Positions 29,359-42,156 of a DNA stretch of 47,511 nucleotides are shown piece after piece. Numbering within the stretch: position 1 is the stretch's first letter; every line of letters starts with the position of its first letter. This DNA is from Mytilinidion resinicola (lineage: Eukaryota; Ascomycota; Dothideomycetes; Mytilinidiales; Mytilinidiaceae). Location of the stretch: contig NW_022985442.1 in the NCBI RefSeq assembly GCF_010093595.1, forward strand, positions 2,103,498 to 2,151,008, given 5' to 3'. Position numbers and translations under genes: made by a program. Below the pieces are notes generated by a model. The model searched no databases. It saw only the letters and a list, made by a program, of their open reading frames with translations, and was not told the DNA's origin.

Positions 29359-29896
29359 TATTACAACCCGTAATATAAACAACCCGAGCGCAGAGGCACT
29401 TATAGAGATAAGTAAGCAGATAAAACTAATTATATAGAACTAGGTTACAGGACTAAGGGGGTTATATATAGAACGTATTAGGATCCTAGATTCCCCTATA
29501 AACTGCTAGTAGATAGGAATAATCTAAAAATAGAATATTACGAGGACAGGGTTATATAATAGCTCGAGAGGCTTAAAAAAGTAAGTAAGGTAAGCGCTTA
29601 AGGGGCTTAAGGCTGCGAGCTAAGGGAGCAGCTTAAGGGGCTTAAGGCTGCGAGCTATACGAGTAAGAGGTTTTTTAGGACGGAGTTTTCCTATAAAAGG
29701 ACGCTTCTTTATATAGATAGGAACCTTATATTTAACTTAAGACTTTAATACTACCTATTAGAAGTAATAACCCTGTTTTAGACCTTAATTAATTATTGCC
29801 TTACCTTTTAAAGACTATTGCACCCTAATAACAACTTGCCTATACCCTGCCTTAGTATAAGATACTTAGAAGGTATAGAAGAGACAACCTATTATA
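29359..29896 (+). repeat. 5' LTR of the inner Gypsy element
   Basis: 538 bp, the same length as the 3' LTR. It contains two copies of a 27-bp GC-rich unit (gcttaaggggcttaaggctg...) at 29596-29622 and 29631-29657, absent from the outer element's LTRs. Confidence 0.85.
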
Positions 29897-30049
29897 CTTT
29901 AAATACTGCTATATTAAAGGAGTTGTATACAGACGATTAATTAAAATAGCCCTACTAACCCCTTTAGGTAGCATAACTGCTGGACTAATCCTAACTATAA
30001 CTAAGGTAGCAACACGTATACAGGCGTTGCTTATATAAATATAAACACT

Positions 30050-31250
30050 AGAAGAAGCTAGTAATATAAAGGATAAAAAGATTACAGCCCTATAGGGAAA
30101 TTTCTAGACCGTCTAAAAAGAGCTTACTACTACTAGAGTAGTTAGCTATAGAGGCTATAAAATAAATAAGCCCGAAGAGTTTACTAGGGAGAAAGGAGCT
30201 TTATAAGCGTTTATAACGCAGATAAAACTATACCTGCGCACAAACTAAAGCAACCTCGAATTTAAATCGGATAAGGTCTGCATAGCAGCTACCTTCTTAA
30301 AGAAAAAAGCGTTCGACTAGTTTAACCTAATACTTATAGACTAGCTTAGCAACGCCGACGCAGACGATCGGAAACTAGAAACCAACGTTATATTTAGCAA
30401 CTACGGATACTTTAAGTTAGTACTTTAGATAACCTTTAGAGACACCGATAAGGAACGGATAGTAGAATAGAAAATAGCAGTTCTAAAGCAGAAGGGCTTA
30501 ACCAGCCGCTATACTTTAGAATTTATATAAATCGCGTCTAAGCTATTATAGGGAGATAAGGCTCTATAAGTATAATACTATAGAGGTCTTAAGGAAAATA
30601 TTAAAGATAAAATCGCACGAGGAGAAAGGCCTCTAATACTCTACGAACTTAAGGAAATAGCAATACGAATTAATAGTTAACAGCACGAGCGACAACTAGA
30701 ACGGGCAGATAAAAGAGGACTTTATTCTTACGCCCAACTAGCTAAACTAAAGCTAAAAGTAACTAACTGCAACTATAGAGATCGCATAGAGATTAATATT
30801 GCAAAACAACGCAATAACTAGAAAGGTAAACCAATTACTAATAAAGAAAGGTAAAAAAAAAGGCGCAACAGCGCATGCCTATTATGCGGAGAATAGGGAC
30901 ACTTTGCGAATAAGTGCTCCAGGAACACCCGAACAGTAGCAGTTATAGTAAAGCCGAATATAGACTGCTATAATTCCATGTTATAAACCGCGTGCTATAA
31001 TAACAACTGCTTTACCTATTAGTTAGATAAGTAGGTAATAGGGTACTATCTAATACAGAGGATAAAGGGACGTACTATTACTATAATAAGGAATAAAAAG
31101 TATAATAGCGACCCTATAGATAACTACTACGCCGATATAGAAGTTAAGAGTATAGAGATCGACTACCTATTAGAGACGGATAAAGTGTTCTAGATAATTA
31201 AACCGCAATTAGAACCCTAAACTAATATACCCGAGCTACTAGATAATAGC
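30050..31250 (+). pseudogene. gag of the inner Gypsy element
   Basis: Read through stops: capsid-like helical sequence (KPEEFTREKGAL, TFRDTDKERIVE, LILYELKEIAIRINS) followed by a CCHC knuckle at 30876-30917 (C-x2-C-x4-H-x4-C, with a stop inside). Family role: nucleocapsid/capsid of virus-like particles. Borders are approximate. Confidence 0.7.
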
Positions 31251-32249
31251 AGGGCCGAGTTACTAAACACGGAAGCATAGGTTAATAGAGTTGTAGCCAC
31301 GTATAAATAAAGCGCAAGAGAAATTCTTATATATCTTAATAAAGGACAAGAAGCGTAAGAGGCCGAAAACGCTACAGCGGGCGCAGAGCTAAAAAAACCA
31401 GCTAGTCACCAATTTCTAAGAGCTATAGGAAGAGTTACCGGACAACTTATTAAGAAAGAAAGTGCGAAAATAGCCGCTACTAGACCAACAACAACTACTA
31501 TTAACGCAGAGACGCGCGCGAGGTTAGATATACTAGAAGGCAAAAGCACGAATATCTGGAATAAACTAAATAACAAATCACCTATTAAGAATAGTAAGGA
31601 ATACTATAATAGTAATAAAGACCGCGAACTAGAAGAGTAGTCTAGCGACGGCGAATTTAGTATAGGGCTAGAGCGAGAACCGCTAGAGCTATATAGAAGG
31701 TAAACTAAGATCGAGATCTATAGAGCTTTATACTCTATCGGTAAAATAGGCGTCTATAATAAGGAAGATAAACGGCTGGATAGAAACCACCTACTTTATA
31801 GATAGATATCTTAGGTATTTTATATTAAGAACAAATACGACGAGTATATAATATATAAGAAATATTAAGGATAGTACCTATATTAGACAAAATATTATAT
31901 TATTACGCAACTAGTACTGTTTAAGGAAACAGAGCACTATATTATAGGTAAGAAAGACGAACTTATAGGAGTAGCTACTATAGTTACGAACCCTTAGTAC
32001 CTAATAGAATATAGAAAAGGCAAAAACTAGCGGATATACTACTAGGACTTATATCTAGTATATTGCGAAATAAAACACGCGAACTATTAGCTATAAGAAC
32101 AGCTAAAAAACGAGTAGGCGCTTAAGCAATAGGACGGCTAGAGCAGCTAAAAATAAGGTCCTACGGAGCAGCCAAAAACAAAGGAATATAAACCGCGACT
32201 ATTGCTACTCTAGAAGGAAAAGCCTATATTACAGAGAAAAAAAGGAACC

Positions 32250-35200
32250 CGGCAACATAGCCTAACTCTATTCCTATTTAGAACTATAGACATATAATCC
32301 TATTAGTTAAAATTAGTAGGAACCCGGCAAAAGCACTGCTAAATAGTAGCGCGTAAGGAAATTTTATATTCTATAACTTTATTAGGAGAAACTAGATCCC
32401 TTAGTAATAGAAAAATAGACTATATAGACTATATACAGTAGATAGCACACCTATATAATATAATAACGGGCAGGTAACTATAGAAACTTAACTAGGTATT
32501 ATATAGATTAAAAAACATAAAGAAACTATTAGCATAGATATAACTAACATGGCGAGATATAATATAATCTTAGGTATACTATAGCTAAAGCAGCATAACT
32601 CCTAAGTCGATTAGAAGTCTAGTAAAGTAAGGATTTAATCGGAAAGCGGACTAAAAGGCACCCCGCGCTAGGATAAGCCTAAGCAAAAACAAGATATTAA
32701 TATAAATACCTTAAGAGGTAAAAAGGCCTAAAGAGAAGACAAGGCAGCGAGCTAATAGTAGCCTAAACCCCTAAGCAGCCGGCAGCTAGCTAAGGCAGCA
32801 AAAGCACTAGTTATACTAGAAGAATATAATAAATTTAAAGAAATCTTTATAGAAAAGGTTTAGGATATATTACTAAAGTACTAACTTTAGGATTACTATA
32901 TTCCCCTAGTACCAGGCGAATAACCGCAGTTTAAACCAATCTATTTACTAGCCTAGAACAAGCTGGAAGTGCTGGAATAATACCTAGAAAAGAACCTAAA
33001 GCAAGGATTTATCAGACTATTAGAATTGCCCGCAGGTTACCCTATAATATTCGTTCTAAAGGTAAATAGTAAGCTACGCCTTTATATAGACTATAGATAA
33101 CTAAATAAGATTATAATTAAAAACCGCTATCTATTACCTTTAATCTCCGAACTTAAAAACCGACTGTATAAGGCTAAGTACTTTATAAAGTTGGACCTAC
33201 GCGAAGGGTACTATCTAATTTAGATAAGAGAAGGAGAAGAGTAGAAAATAGCTTTTAGAACTTAATACGGACACTTTAAGTATATAGTAATACTATTCGG
33301 GCTTACTAATACGCTAGCAATATTCCAGGCAGTAGTTAACTTAGCGTTAAGAGGCTACCTAGATCGGTTTACAGTAGTATACCTTAATAATATCCTTGTA
33401 TACTTAGAAACGCTAAGCGAATATAAAATATATATGCGAAAGGTACTTAAAAAACTTAGGGAATATAATTTTATAGCAAACCCGGATAAGTGCAAGTTCT
33501 ATAGGCAGAGAGTCGGATTTTTAGGGTGCGTTATTAGTCCAGGACAGATTAAAATAGAAGAAGGCAAGGTGTTCTTTATCTAAGAATAGCCAGAGCCCGT
33601 AAATTTAAAGAAACTATAGTTGTTCCTAGGGTTAGCTAATTACTACAGGCAGTTTATTAAGGGCTACTCGAAAATTGCAGAGCTACTTATAGAACTTACT
33701 AGAAAAAATATTAAATATAGATAGACCCTAGAAGCATAGGGTGCATTTAATAGGTTAAAAGCACAGTTTACTTTAAAACTAGTATTGGCAATCTTCGACC
33801 TATAGAAACCAGTTACTATTAAAAGCAATGCGTTGGATAAGGCAGTAGGAGCAATACTTAACCAACTAGACGAACGAGGGAAACTGCATCCTATAGCGTT
33901 CTACTTATAAAAGCTAAGTATAGCTAAGCTAAACTATAATATCTATAATAAAAAACTATTAGCTATAATAGAAGTATTTAAACAGTAGAAAGTTTATTTT
34001 AAAGAGGCAGTATACACAGTACAGGTATATATAGACTATAAGAATCTAATATATTTTACTATAACTAAGGAGTTAAATAGGAGATAAAAAAAATAGTTAG
34101 AAAAACTAGAAACCTTTAATTTTAAGATTACGTATCGAAAAGGATCTGAAAATACTTATATAAATATACTTAGCAGAAGGCCGGACTATATAAAAGGAGC
34201 TAAGAAGACCAGGCAACCTATACTTAAGGAAACTAGTCCGGGAACCCTTAAATTTAACTATATATAAGTAGCAGTTGCTTACAGGTCCGAGGATAATAAG
34301 TAGTATAAACGAATTAAGGCAGCACAGAAGGTAGATTAAAAAAGCCGGGATTTAGCGGGTTATAACTGGCAAAGCTTGCGCCCAGAACCTATAAACTAAG
34401 AACGCAGAAAAATCTAGGACGGTATTATCACCTTACAGGATAAGATATTTATACCTAAAACCTTATAAAAAGAGCTTATTAAGGAATTCTATAGTACACT
34501 AGTGCATAGGCACTAGGAAGTGGAAAAGATATAGGAAAAAATTGCAAGGACATTCTATTTCCCCGGACTTCGGAAATTAACAGAGAAAATCGTACACAAA
34601 TACGAGTGCACGAAGAATAAGTCGGTATAACACGTACTGTACGGACTAATAAAGAGTCCCTCTACACCGGAAAAAGTATAGAAGTCTATTATATAGAACT
34701 TTATAGTTAAGCTACTATAGTCTATTAAACCTATAATAGGTATAAAGTATAACGTAATATTAGTAGTTACGGATAGACTAACTAAATATATATACTTTAT
34801 CCCTTACTAAGAAGTATTAACGGCAGAAGATCTGGCCTACGCTTTTTTAAAGTACGTTATTAGCAATTACAGGCTACTCTAGAAGATAATTTCAGACTAA
34901 AATAAGCTCTTTATATCGAAATTCTGGCAGACCCTTACCGTATAACTAGGGACAAAGCATAAGCTTTCCACGGCGTTTTACCCTTAGACGGACGGTTAAA
35001 TAGAAAGGCTTAATTAGACTTTAGAATAATACCTATAATGCTATATTAATTACAGGCAGGATAATTAGGTATTACTACTACTAATAGCCCAGTTCGCCTA
35101 TAATAGTGCATTTACAGAGTTAATAAAGGTATCGCCCTTTTTTATAAACTATAGTTTTAATCTAGAGGCGTATTAAGAACCCTAACTTAACAGTATAAGG

Positions 35201-35800
35201 GCCTAGAGGGCACTGCTATTAGTCGAAAATATTAAAGAGCTATAGGAACAGCTCTTAATAAATATCTAATTTCTAATACTAAGGTTAGTAAGGTATTATA
35301 ACTAACACCGGAGTATTGCACCAACCTTTAAGAGGGGAGATAAAGTCTACCTACTCCGCAAAAATATTAAAATAAAACAACTAAGCATAAAGTTAGACTA
35401 TATTAAGATTAGACTATTTAAAATACAGGATATTATTAGCCTAGTAAACTATAAGCTTAGGCTACCTAATAGGATGAAAATACACCCGGTTTTCTATATA
35501 TTGCTACTAGAACCCGCACTACTAAACGCTAAGCTAGAAAATAATATAGAGGTTAACGATAATAATAAATATAAGGTTAAGCAAATCCTAGATTCCCGAC
35601 AGCACGGTTAGCAAAAAAGGTACCTAATTAAGTGGAAAAGATACAGCACCTCCGAGAATATATAGGAACTAGTTAAGAGTTTAGCAAACTATTAGAAACT
35701 CCTGTAGTAGTTTTACCGCCAGAATCTAGAACAGCCTAAAAAGACAGTAATAGCGCACCGTCTAACTAGAAAGGATTAAAGGAACCCGGAGAGGGAATAC
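32250..35800 (+). pseudogene. pol of the inner Gypsy element (PR-RT-RH-IN-chromodomain)
   Basis: The protease active site reads NSSA (ancestral DSGA) at about 32342-32353. The RT catalytic box reads YLNNILVYL (YLDD in the family) near 33381-33407. RNase H has lost its first acidic residue near 33820. Integrase keeps VVTDRLTKY near 34770 and FYP-stop-TDG near 34980. The chromodomain reads KQILDSRQHG, stop, QKRYLIKWKRYSTSEN near 35580-35660. Changes are all of the C-to-T/G-to-A type and the frame is broken mainly by stops, so the order and completeness of domains are clear although the gene is dead. Confidence 0.85.
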
Positions 35801-35889
35801 TACTGCTATATAATTAGAATATATAGTAATAGAATAGACGGCTAGCAGTGCCTAGCATACCTAAGGAGAAAAAAAAATACCCGACAGCC

Positions 35890-36430
35890 CCTAAGGCAGA
35901 AGGTAAGCCTTCCTGCTCGGTATGCTCTTATTCTTTCTACTTAGCCTTCTTCTAATTATCTTCCTTAAGCTCTTCTAGAGTCTTAAAACTACAACGTATT
36001 ATCTCTTTACTACGCTTATATAATAGCTTCTTTTAAGAATCCAGGCGATTAAGCTTTACTATAGCCGCCTTTAGGGTCGTATAAGTCTCTAACTCCTTAT
36101 AATAAAGTTTATCCTTTTTATAGGCTAACTTCCGCCCTAGAAAGGTTAGCCGGGACACAGTTATAAGTAATAGTAGATTATAATAGCTTATAGGCAGCTG
36201 CTAAGATGCTAGCGATATTATAGTTTAATTATTACGCCCGAACGCAGGCGGTATAATAATCCGAGTTAGATATGGAAACTATATATAATAAACCCCGAGA
36301 CTTGCACCGGGAATAAGGCATAACTTTTAAACTAGACGCGTTGATATAATTAGCAAGTATAAGACAACTTTTTTATTTCTTAGCTTTTAAAGCGTTGGAT
36401 ATTATAAAGGAAAAAACAGAGTAGTATAAT
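35890..36430 (-). pseudogene. antisense Cys-rich/coiled-coil ORF, inner copy
   Basis: On the strand opposite to pol, between chromodomain and 3' LTR: a Cys cluster (KSC, MPYSRCKSRG, DYYTACVRA; several Tyr probably replace Cys), then a long helix in a second frame (LGRKLAYKKDKLYYKELETY, LKAAIVKLNRLDS, FKTLEELKEDN, EHTEQEGLP). It resembles small fungal proteins with C-x2-C...C-x2-C motifs plus coiled coil. It matches the ORF at 25870-26420 in the outer copy. Confidence 0.5.
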
Positions 36431-36522
36431 AACAGCCTAATAGATAGGGCATCGCCAGCTACTTATCTAAAACCCTACTATAGAAGTACTTTCGGGCTAA
36501 AAGCCTTAGAAGGGGGAGTAAG

Positions 36523-37060
36523 TGTTATAACCTGTAATATAAACAACCTAAGCGCAGAGGCACTTATAGAGATAAGTAAGTAAATAAGACTAATTACGCA
36601 GAACTAGGTTACAGGACTAAAAAAGTAACGTATAGAACGTATTAGGATCCTGGATTCCCCTATAAACTGCTAATAGATAGGAATAATCTAAGAATAGAAT
36701 ATTATAAGGATAGGGTTATATAATAGCTTAAGAGGCTTAAGGGAGCGAGTAAGGCGAGCGCTTAAGGGGCTTAAGGCTGTAAGCTAAGAAAGCAGCTTAA
36801 GGGGCTTAAGGCTGCGAGCTATATAAGCAAAAGGTTTCTTAAAACGGAGCTTTCCTATAAGAGGACGCTCCTTTGCATAGATAGGAACCTTATATTCAAC
36901 TTAAGACTTTAATACTATCTATTAGAAGTAATAACCCCGTCTTAGACCTTAATTAATTATTGCCTTACCTTTTAAAGACTATTGCACCCCGATAACAACT
37001 TGCCTATACCCTGCCTTAGTATAAAACACTTAGAAGGTATAGAAGAAACGACCTATTATA
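36523..37060 (+). repeat. 3' LTR of the inner Gypsy element
   Basis: 538 bp starting TGTTATAACC right after the polypurine tract agaagggggagtaag; it contains the same duplicated GC-rich unit as the 5' LTR. Confidence 0.85.
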
Positions 37061-40000
37061 TATATCCTAAACCTTTTCTATAAAGATTTCTCTAAATTTA
37101 TTATATTCTTCTGGCACGTTTAGTACTTTTATTACCTTAGCTAGCTGCCGGCTGCTTAGGGGTCTAGGCTACTATTAGCTTGCTACCCTATTTTCTTTTT
37201 AGGCTTTCTTACCTTTTAAGGTATCTATATTAATATTTTGTTTTTACTTAGGCTTATTCTAGTATAGGGTGCTCTTTAGTCTGCTTTCCGATTAGATTTT
37301 TACTTTACTAAACTTCTAATTAACTTAGGGGTTATACTGCTTTAGCTATAGTATACCTAAAATTATATTATATCTTGCCGTGTTTATTATATTTATGCTA
37401 ATAGTTTCTCTATATTCTTTAATCTATATAACACCTAGTTAAGTTTCCGTAGTTACTTACCTATTACTATATTGCACAGGTGTACTATCTACTGTATATA
37501 GTTTATAAGGTCTATTTTTCTATTACTAGAGGATTTAGTTTCTCCTAATAAAGTTATAGAATATAAAATTTCCCTGCGTGCTACTATCTAGCAGTGCTTT
37601 TACCGGGTTTCTACTAATTTTAACTAATAGGATTATATATCTATAGTTCTAAATAGGAATAGAATTAGGCTGCGTTGCTAGGTTCCTTTTTTTCTCTATA
37701 ATATAGGCTTTTCCCACTAGAGTAGTAATAGTTGCGGTTTGCGTTTTTTTATTTTTAGCTGCTCTGGCCGTTCTATTACTTAAGCGCCTGCTCGTTTTTT
37801 AGCTATTTTTATAGCTAATAGTTTATATATTTTATTTCGTAATATACTAAATATAAGTCCTAGTAGTATATTTACTAGTTTTAGCCTTTCCTATATTTTA
37901 TAGGGTACTAAAAGTCCGGAACTATAGTAGCTACTTCTATAAGTTCGTTTTTCTTACCTATAATATAGTGCTCTATTTTCTTAAATAGTACTAGTTGCGT
38001 AATAATATAATATTTTGTCTAATATAGGTACTATCCTTAATATTTCTTATATATTATATGCTCGTCGCATTTATCTTTAATATATAATACCTAAAATATC
38101 TGTCTATAAAGTAGGTGGTTTCTATCTAACCGTTTATTTTCCTTATTATAGATACCTATTTCGCCGATAGGGCGCAATACCCTATAGATTTTAATCTTAG
38201 TTTATTTTCTATATAGCTCTAGCGGTTCTTACTCTAGTTTAATACTAAATTTTCTATTACTAGACTATTTTTCTAGTTTATAATCTTTATTACTATTATA
38301 GTACTTCTTACTATTTTTAACAGGTAATTTATTATCTAGTTCTTACTAGATATTACGGCTTAGGCCTTCTAATATATCTAATCCTACGCAGGTTTCTGCG
38401 CTAATAGTTGCTGTTGTTAATATCCCTGCAGCTGCGGCTATTTTTATTTCTTTTTCTCTAGCAAGCTGTCTTATAACTCTTCCTATAGCTCTTAGGAATT
38501 AGTAACTAGTTAGTGCTTTTAGCTCTGCGCCTACTATAGCGTTTTTAGCCTTTTACGCTTTTTATCCTTTATTAAGGTGTGCGAGAATTTCTCTTACGCT
38601 TTATTTATATATAGCTACAACTCTATTAACCTAGGCTTTTATATTTAGTAACTTGGTTTTACTATCGGTTTATAGCTCGGGTATATTATTTCGGGGTTCT
38701 AATTATAGTTCGATTATCTAGAACACCTTATTTATCTCTAATAGGTAGTTAATTTCTATACTTTTAACTTCTATATCCGTGTAGTAGTTATCTATAGGAT
38801 TGCTATTATACTTTTTATTCCTTATTATAGTAATAGTACGTCCCTTTACCCGTTGTATTAGGTAATACCCTGTTGCCTATTTATCTAACTAATAGGTAAA
38901 GTAGTTATTATTATAGCACGCGGTTTATAATATAGAATTGTAGCGGTTTATATTTAGCTTTGCTATAACTACTACTATTTAGGTATTCCTAGAGCACTTA
39001 TTTATAAAGTATTCTTATTCTCTATATAATAGGTATACGCTATTACGCTTTCTATCTTGCCTCTTTTTATTAGTAATTAGTCTACCCTTTTAGTTATTAT
39101 GTTGTTTTGCGATATTAATTTCTATACGATTTCTATAGTCGCAGTTAGTTACTTTTAGTTTTAGTCTAGCTAGTTAGGCGTAGGAATAAAGTCCCCTTTT
39201 ATCTACCTATTCTAATTGTTGTTTATACTATTAACTATTAATCCGTATTACTATTTCCTTAAGTTTATAAAGTATTAGAGGCCTTTCGCCTTATATAATT
39301 TTATTCTTAATATTTTCCTTAAAACCTCTATAGTATTATACTTATAGAGCCTTATCTTCCTATAATAGCTTAGACGTAATTTGTATAAATTCTAAAGTAT
39401 AGCGGCTGGTTAAGCTTTTTTACTTTAGAACTGCTATTTTCTATTCTACTATCCGTTTTTTATTAGTATCTCTAAAGGTTATTTGCAGTGCTAACTTAAA
39501 GTATCTGTAATTGCTAAATATAATATTAGTTTCTAGTTTCTAATCGTCTATATTAGCGTTGCTAAGCTAATCTATAAGTATTAGGTTAAACTAGTTAAAC
39601 GCTTTTTTTTTTAAAAAGGTGGCTGCTATATAGACCTTATCCGATTTAAATTTAAGGTTGCTTTAGTTTATACGCAGGTATAGCCTTATCTGCGTTATAA
39701 ACGCTTATAAAGCTCCTTTTTTACTAGTAAACTTTTTAGGTTTATTTATTTTATAGCCTTTATAGCTAACTATTTTACTAGTTATAAGCTTTTCTTAAAC
39801 GGTCTAGAGATTTCCCTATAGGGCCGCAATCTTTTTATTTTTAGTATTACTAGCTTCTTTTAGTGCTTATAGCTATATAAGTAATACCTATATATATATT
39901 ACTACCTTAAGTATAGTTAGAGTTAGTCCAGCAGTTATACTACCTAAAGGGGTTAGTAGGGCTATCCTAATTAATTATTTATATGCGACTTTTTTAATAT

Positions 40001-40519
40001 AGCGGTGTTTAAAGTATAATAGGTTATTTTTTCTATACCTTTTAAGTATTACATACTTAAATAGGGTATAGGTTAAGTTGTTATTAGAGTGCAATAGTTT
40101 TTAAAAGGTAAGGTAATAATTAATCGGGATATAAAACGGGTTTATTACTTCTAATAGGTAGTATTAAAGTCTTAAGTTGAATATAAGGTTCCTATTTATA
40201 TAAAGAAGCGTTCTTATATATAAAAAGTCCGTTCTAAGAAATTTATATACTTATTATACTTATTTATAAGCTGGGCGAGTCCGTTCTTTACCTGCTCTTC
40301 TATAAGTTTATTAAGCTAGCTTATTCCTGCTTACTATAAGCCTAACAAGCTATTACGTAACCCTGTTTCTATAATACCCTATTCTTAGATTATTCCTATC
40401 TACTAGCAGTCTATAGGGGAATCCAGGATCCCTATACGTTTTATATATAACCCTTTTAGTTCTATAACCTAGTTCTATATAATTAGTTTTATCTACTTAC
40501 TTATCTCTATAAGTGCCTA
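37061..40519 (-). mobile_element. outer Ty3/Gypsy chromovirus, 5' half
   Basis: Resumes the outer copy: reverse complements of the protease region (about 37.6 kb), gag with knuckle (about 39.0 kb) and the 5' LTR (40015-40519). Begins with the second TATAT of the target-site duplication. With 25204-29358 it makes one element of about 7.6 kb, similar to the inner copy. Confidence 0.85.
40015..40519 (-). repeat. 5' LTR of the outer Gypsy element, truncated
   Basis: Matches the other LTRs up to aagtgcct at about 40519 and then diverges, so the first 35 or so bp are missing and no TSD can be found on this side. A later rearrangement or insertion cut it. Confidence 0.75.
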
Positions 40520-42150
40520 TTAACCTATAGGTAAAACATATTATAGTATATACTATATTATAATTTAAAACTAAACTGTGCGCTGTAATAATATAATTTA
40601 GAAACGAAAATCAAATTATACTATAGTAAACCCCAACCGAATTTACTAGTTCTAATACTGCGGGCAAGTTATTAACTATTGCGTATTAAATGCACTATTC
40701 GGATTAATAATACAACTGTTAGATTATATTATCGTCGTCGTGTTAGGGTAGTTAGAGTTGTAATAATATTTATAGCCGTGCGCAGTAATCGCAGTTAAGG
40801 CGCAAACGTAGGAAAGTAGTTAAGTACCTAAAGTTTATAATAGATATAGTTGTTGCAAGCTATTTATAAGCCCTAGGTACCCGGAAATTAGAACCTACTA
40901 TACTACTAGTTGCACCTAGGCATATAAGGTTATAGATAGATTTCCTAAATATATAGTTAAGTAACAGGTGTAATAATCTAGGTAGCTAAAAGCAGAAGGC
41001 GTTAGGAAGGGTCTAAGTAGCGGTAAGAGTAGTTAAAAGCACGTCCGGCCGCTATTAACACGGCGATTAACACGTTTATTAATTATTTATTATCTAATAT
41101 TCTATTATCCTATTATTATATTAAACTATAAATCTATTATAGCAATTATTATAGCAATTGTATTAAACGCTATAGAATAATTCACCCGAATTTTCGAGTA
41201 TATCCCGCAGTACTATATCGTAGTTTGCTAAGTTTATAGCTATAGTATTACTAAAACGCAGTTATAAATATATTTAACTAAGCACTACTAGGAATTAATA
41301 TTAGCAACACGAAAATCTATATAAAAGGCCGTAGCAGATATAGAAGATTGGGCCCAGAACAACAGGTAGGTTGTTTTCCTAGCACCTACCGCTAAACCCG
41401 TGCTATATTTACCTATTTAGGATAACGGATTAAAATGTTTAGGAACCTATAAAAACAACCAGCCGTATAGAGTTATAGTACGCAGTTTGCAGAATATATA
41501 GACCTATTATAAAAAGGAGTATAGGTGGAAAAATCCGTAAAAGCGAGGATATTATTACTAAAGGCAGCAGAGTATTATACAGCGGGTAAAGATATAGGAA
41601 GTTAGCGTGTATTACTAGAAATTTAGCAGTAAGGCGTTGTTGGCCCGATTATTCCAGGTAAACGCGTATAACCCAGCCGCAGAGAGAGAAAAATAGAAGG
41701 ATTCTATCCCACAGCGGTAAATAGAACCAGCCCTTGTTCTATTTATTTGTTAAGAATAGAAAATACCAGACTAGGGCGTAGATTTAGGCACAGGGCTTAT
41801 TCTATTTATTTTTTAGAGGCAGGTTCCATTTATATCCCGCAGCCGGAATTACACCAAATTTTAGTATATTATTTAGCGCATTTAGTTGCACCCCCCAGCC
41901 GATTTATATTAGGTTAACCCATGTAGTTGGTTAGGGTTAGGTGGAAGTTGTAGTGTTCGCAGAACCGCCGCGACCGCAACCGAGCGCGCAGCAGAACACT
42001 ACTAGCCGTGGCTATATACACTATATAAATATTAGCAGCAGCACCGAACCAATGCCTATAGGAGGCAGGCGTAGTTAATATCTAATAATAGCGTATTAGG
42101 TGCAGGCAAGGAAGGTATAGCAGCAAATAAGGTAGCTACGGGCCCAATTT
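40520..42150. other. RIP-degraded sequence without recognised gene
   Basis: AT-rich DNA with GC pockets. Fragments read as protein (for example GGKIRKSEDIITKGSR near 41.53 kb) but cannot be assigned. TTAGGGTTAGG lies at 41931-41941. A 9-bp inverted repeat (gtagtgttc/gaacactac) lies at 41950-42002. Confidence 0.45.
41931..41941 (+). repeat. short telomere-like motif
   Basis: TTAGGGTTAGG, about two units of the usual fungal telomere repeat, 0.2-0.4 kb before the telomere-linked helicase pseudogene. It may be chance in AT-rich DNA. Confidence 0.35.
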
Positions 42151-42156
42151 TTAGTT

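Larger units (their letters stand above)
29359..37060 (+). mobile_element. inner Ty3/Gypsy chromovirus, complete but RIP-degraded (7.7 kb)
   Basis: Two 538-bp LTRs (29359-29896, 36523-37060), gag with a zinc knuckle near 30.9 kb, protease near 32.3 kb, RT and RNase H (33.0-34.2 kb), integrase (34.5-35.2 kb), chromodomain (about 35.57-35.72 kb), polypurine tract just before 36523 and a 5-bp TSD. It is inserted in the pol gene of another copy of its family. Stops throughout gag and pol make it inactive. A C-terminal chromodomain marks the chromovirus branch and usually directs insertion into heterochromatin, consistent with nesting here. Confidence 0.9.
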
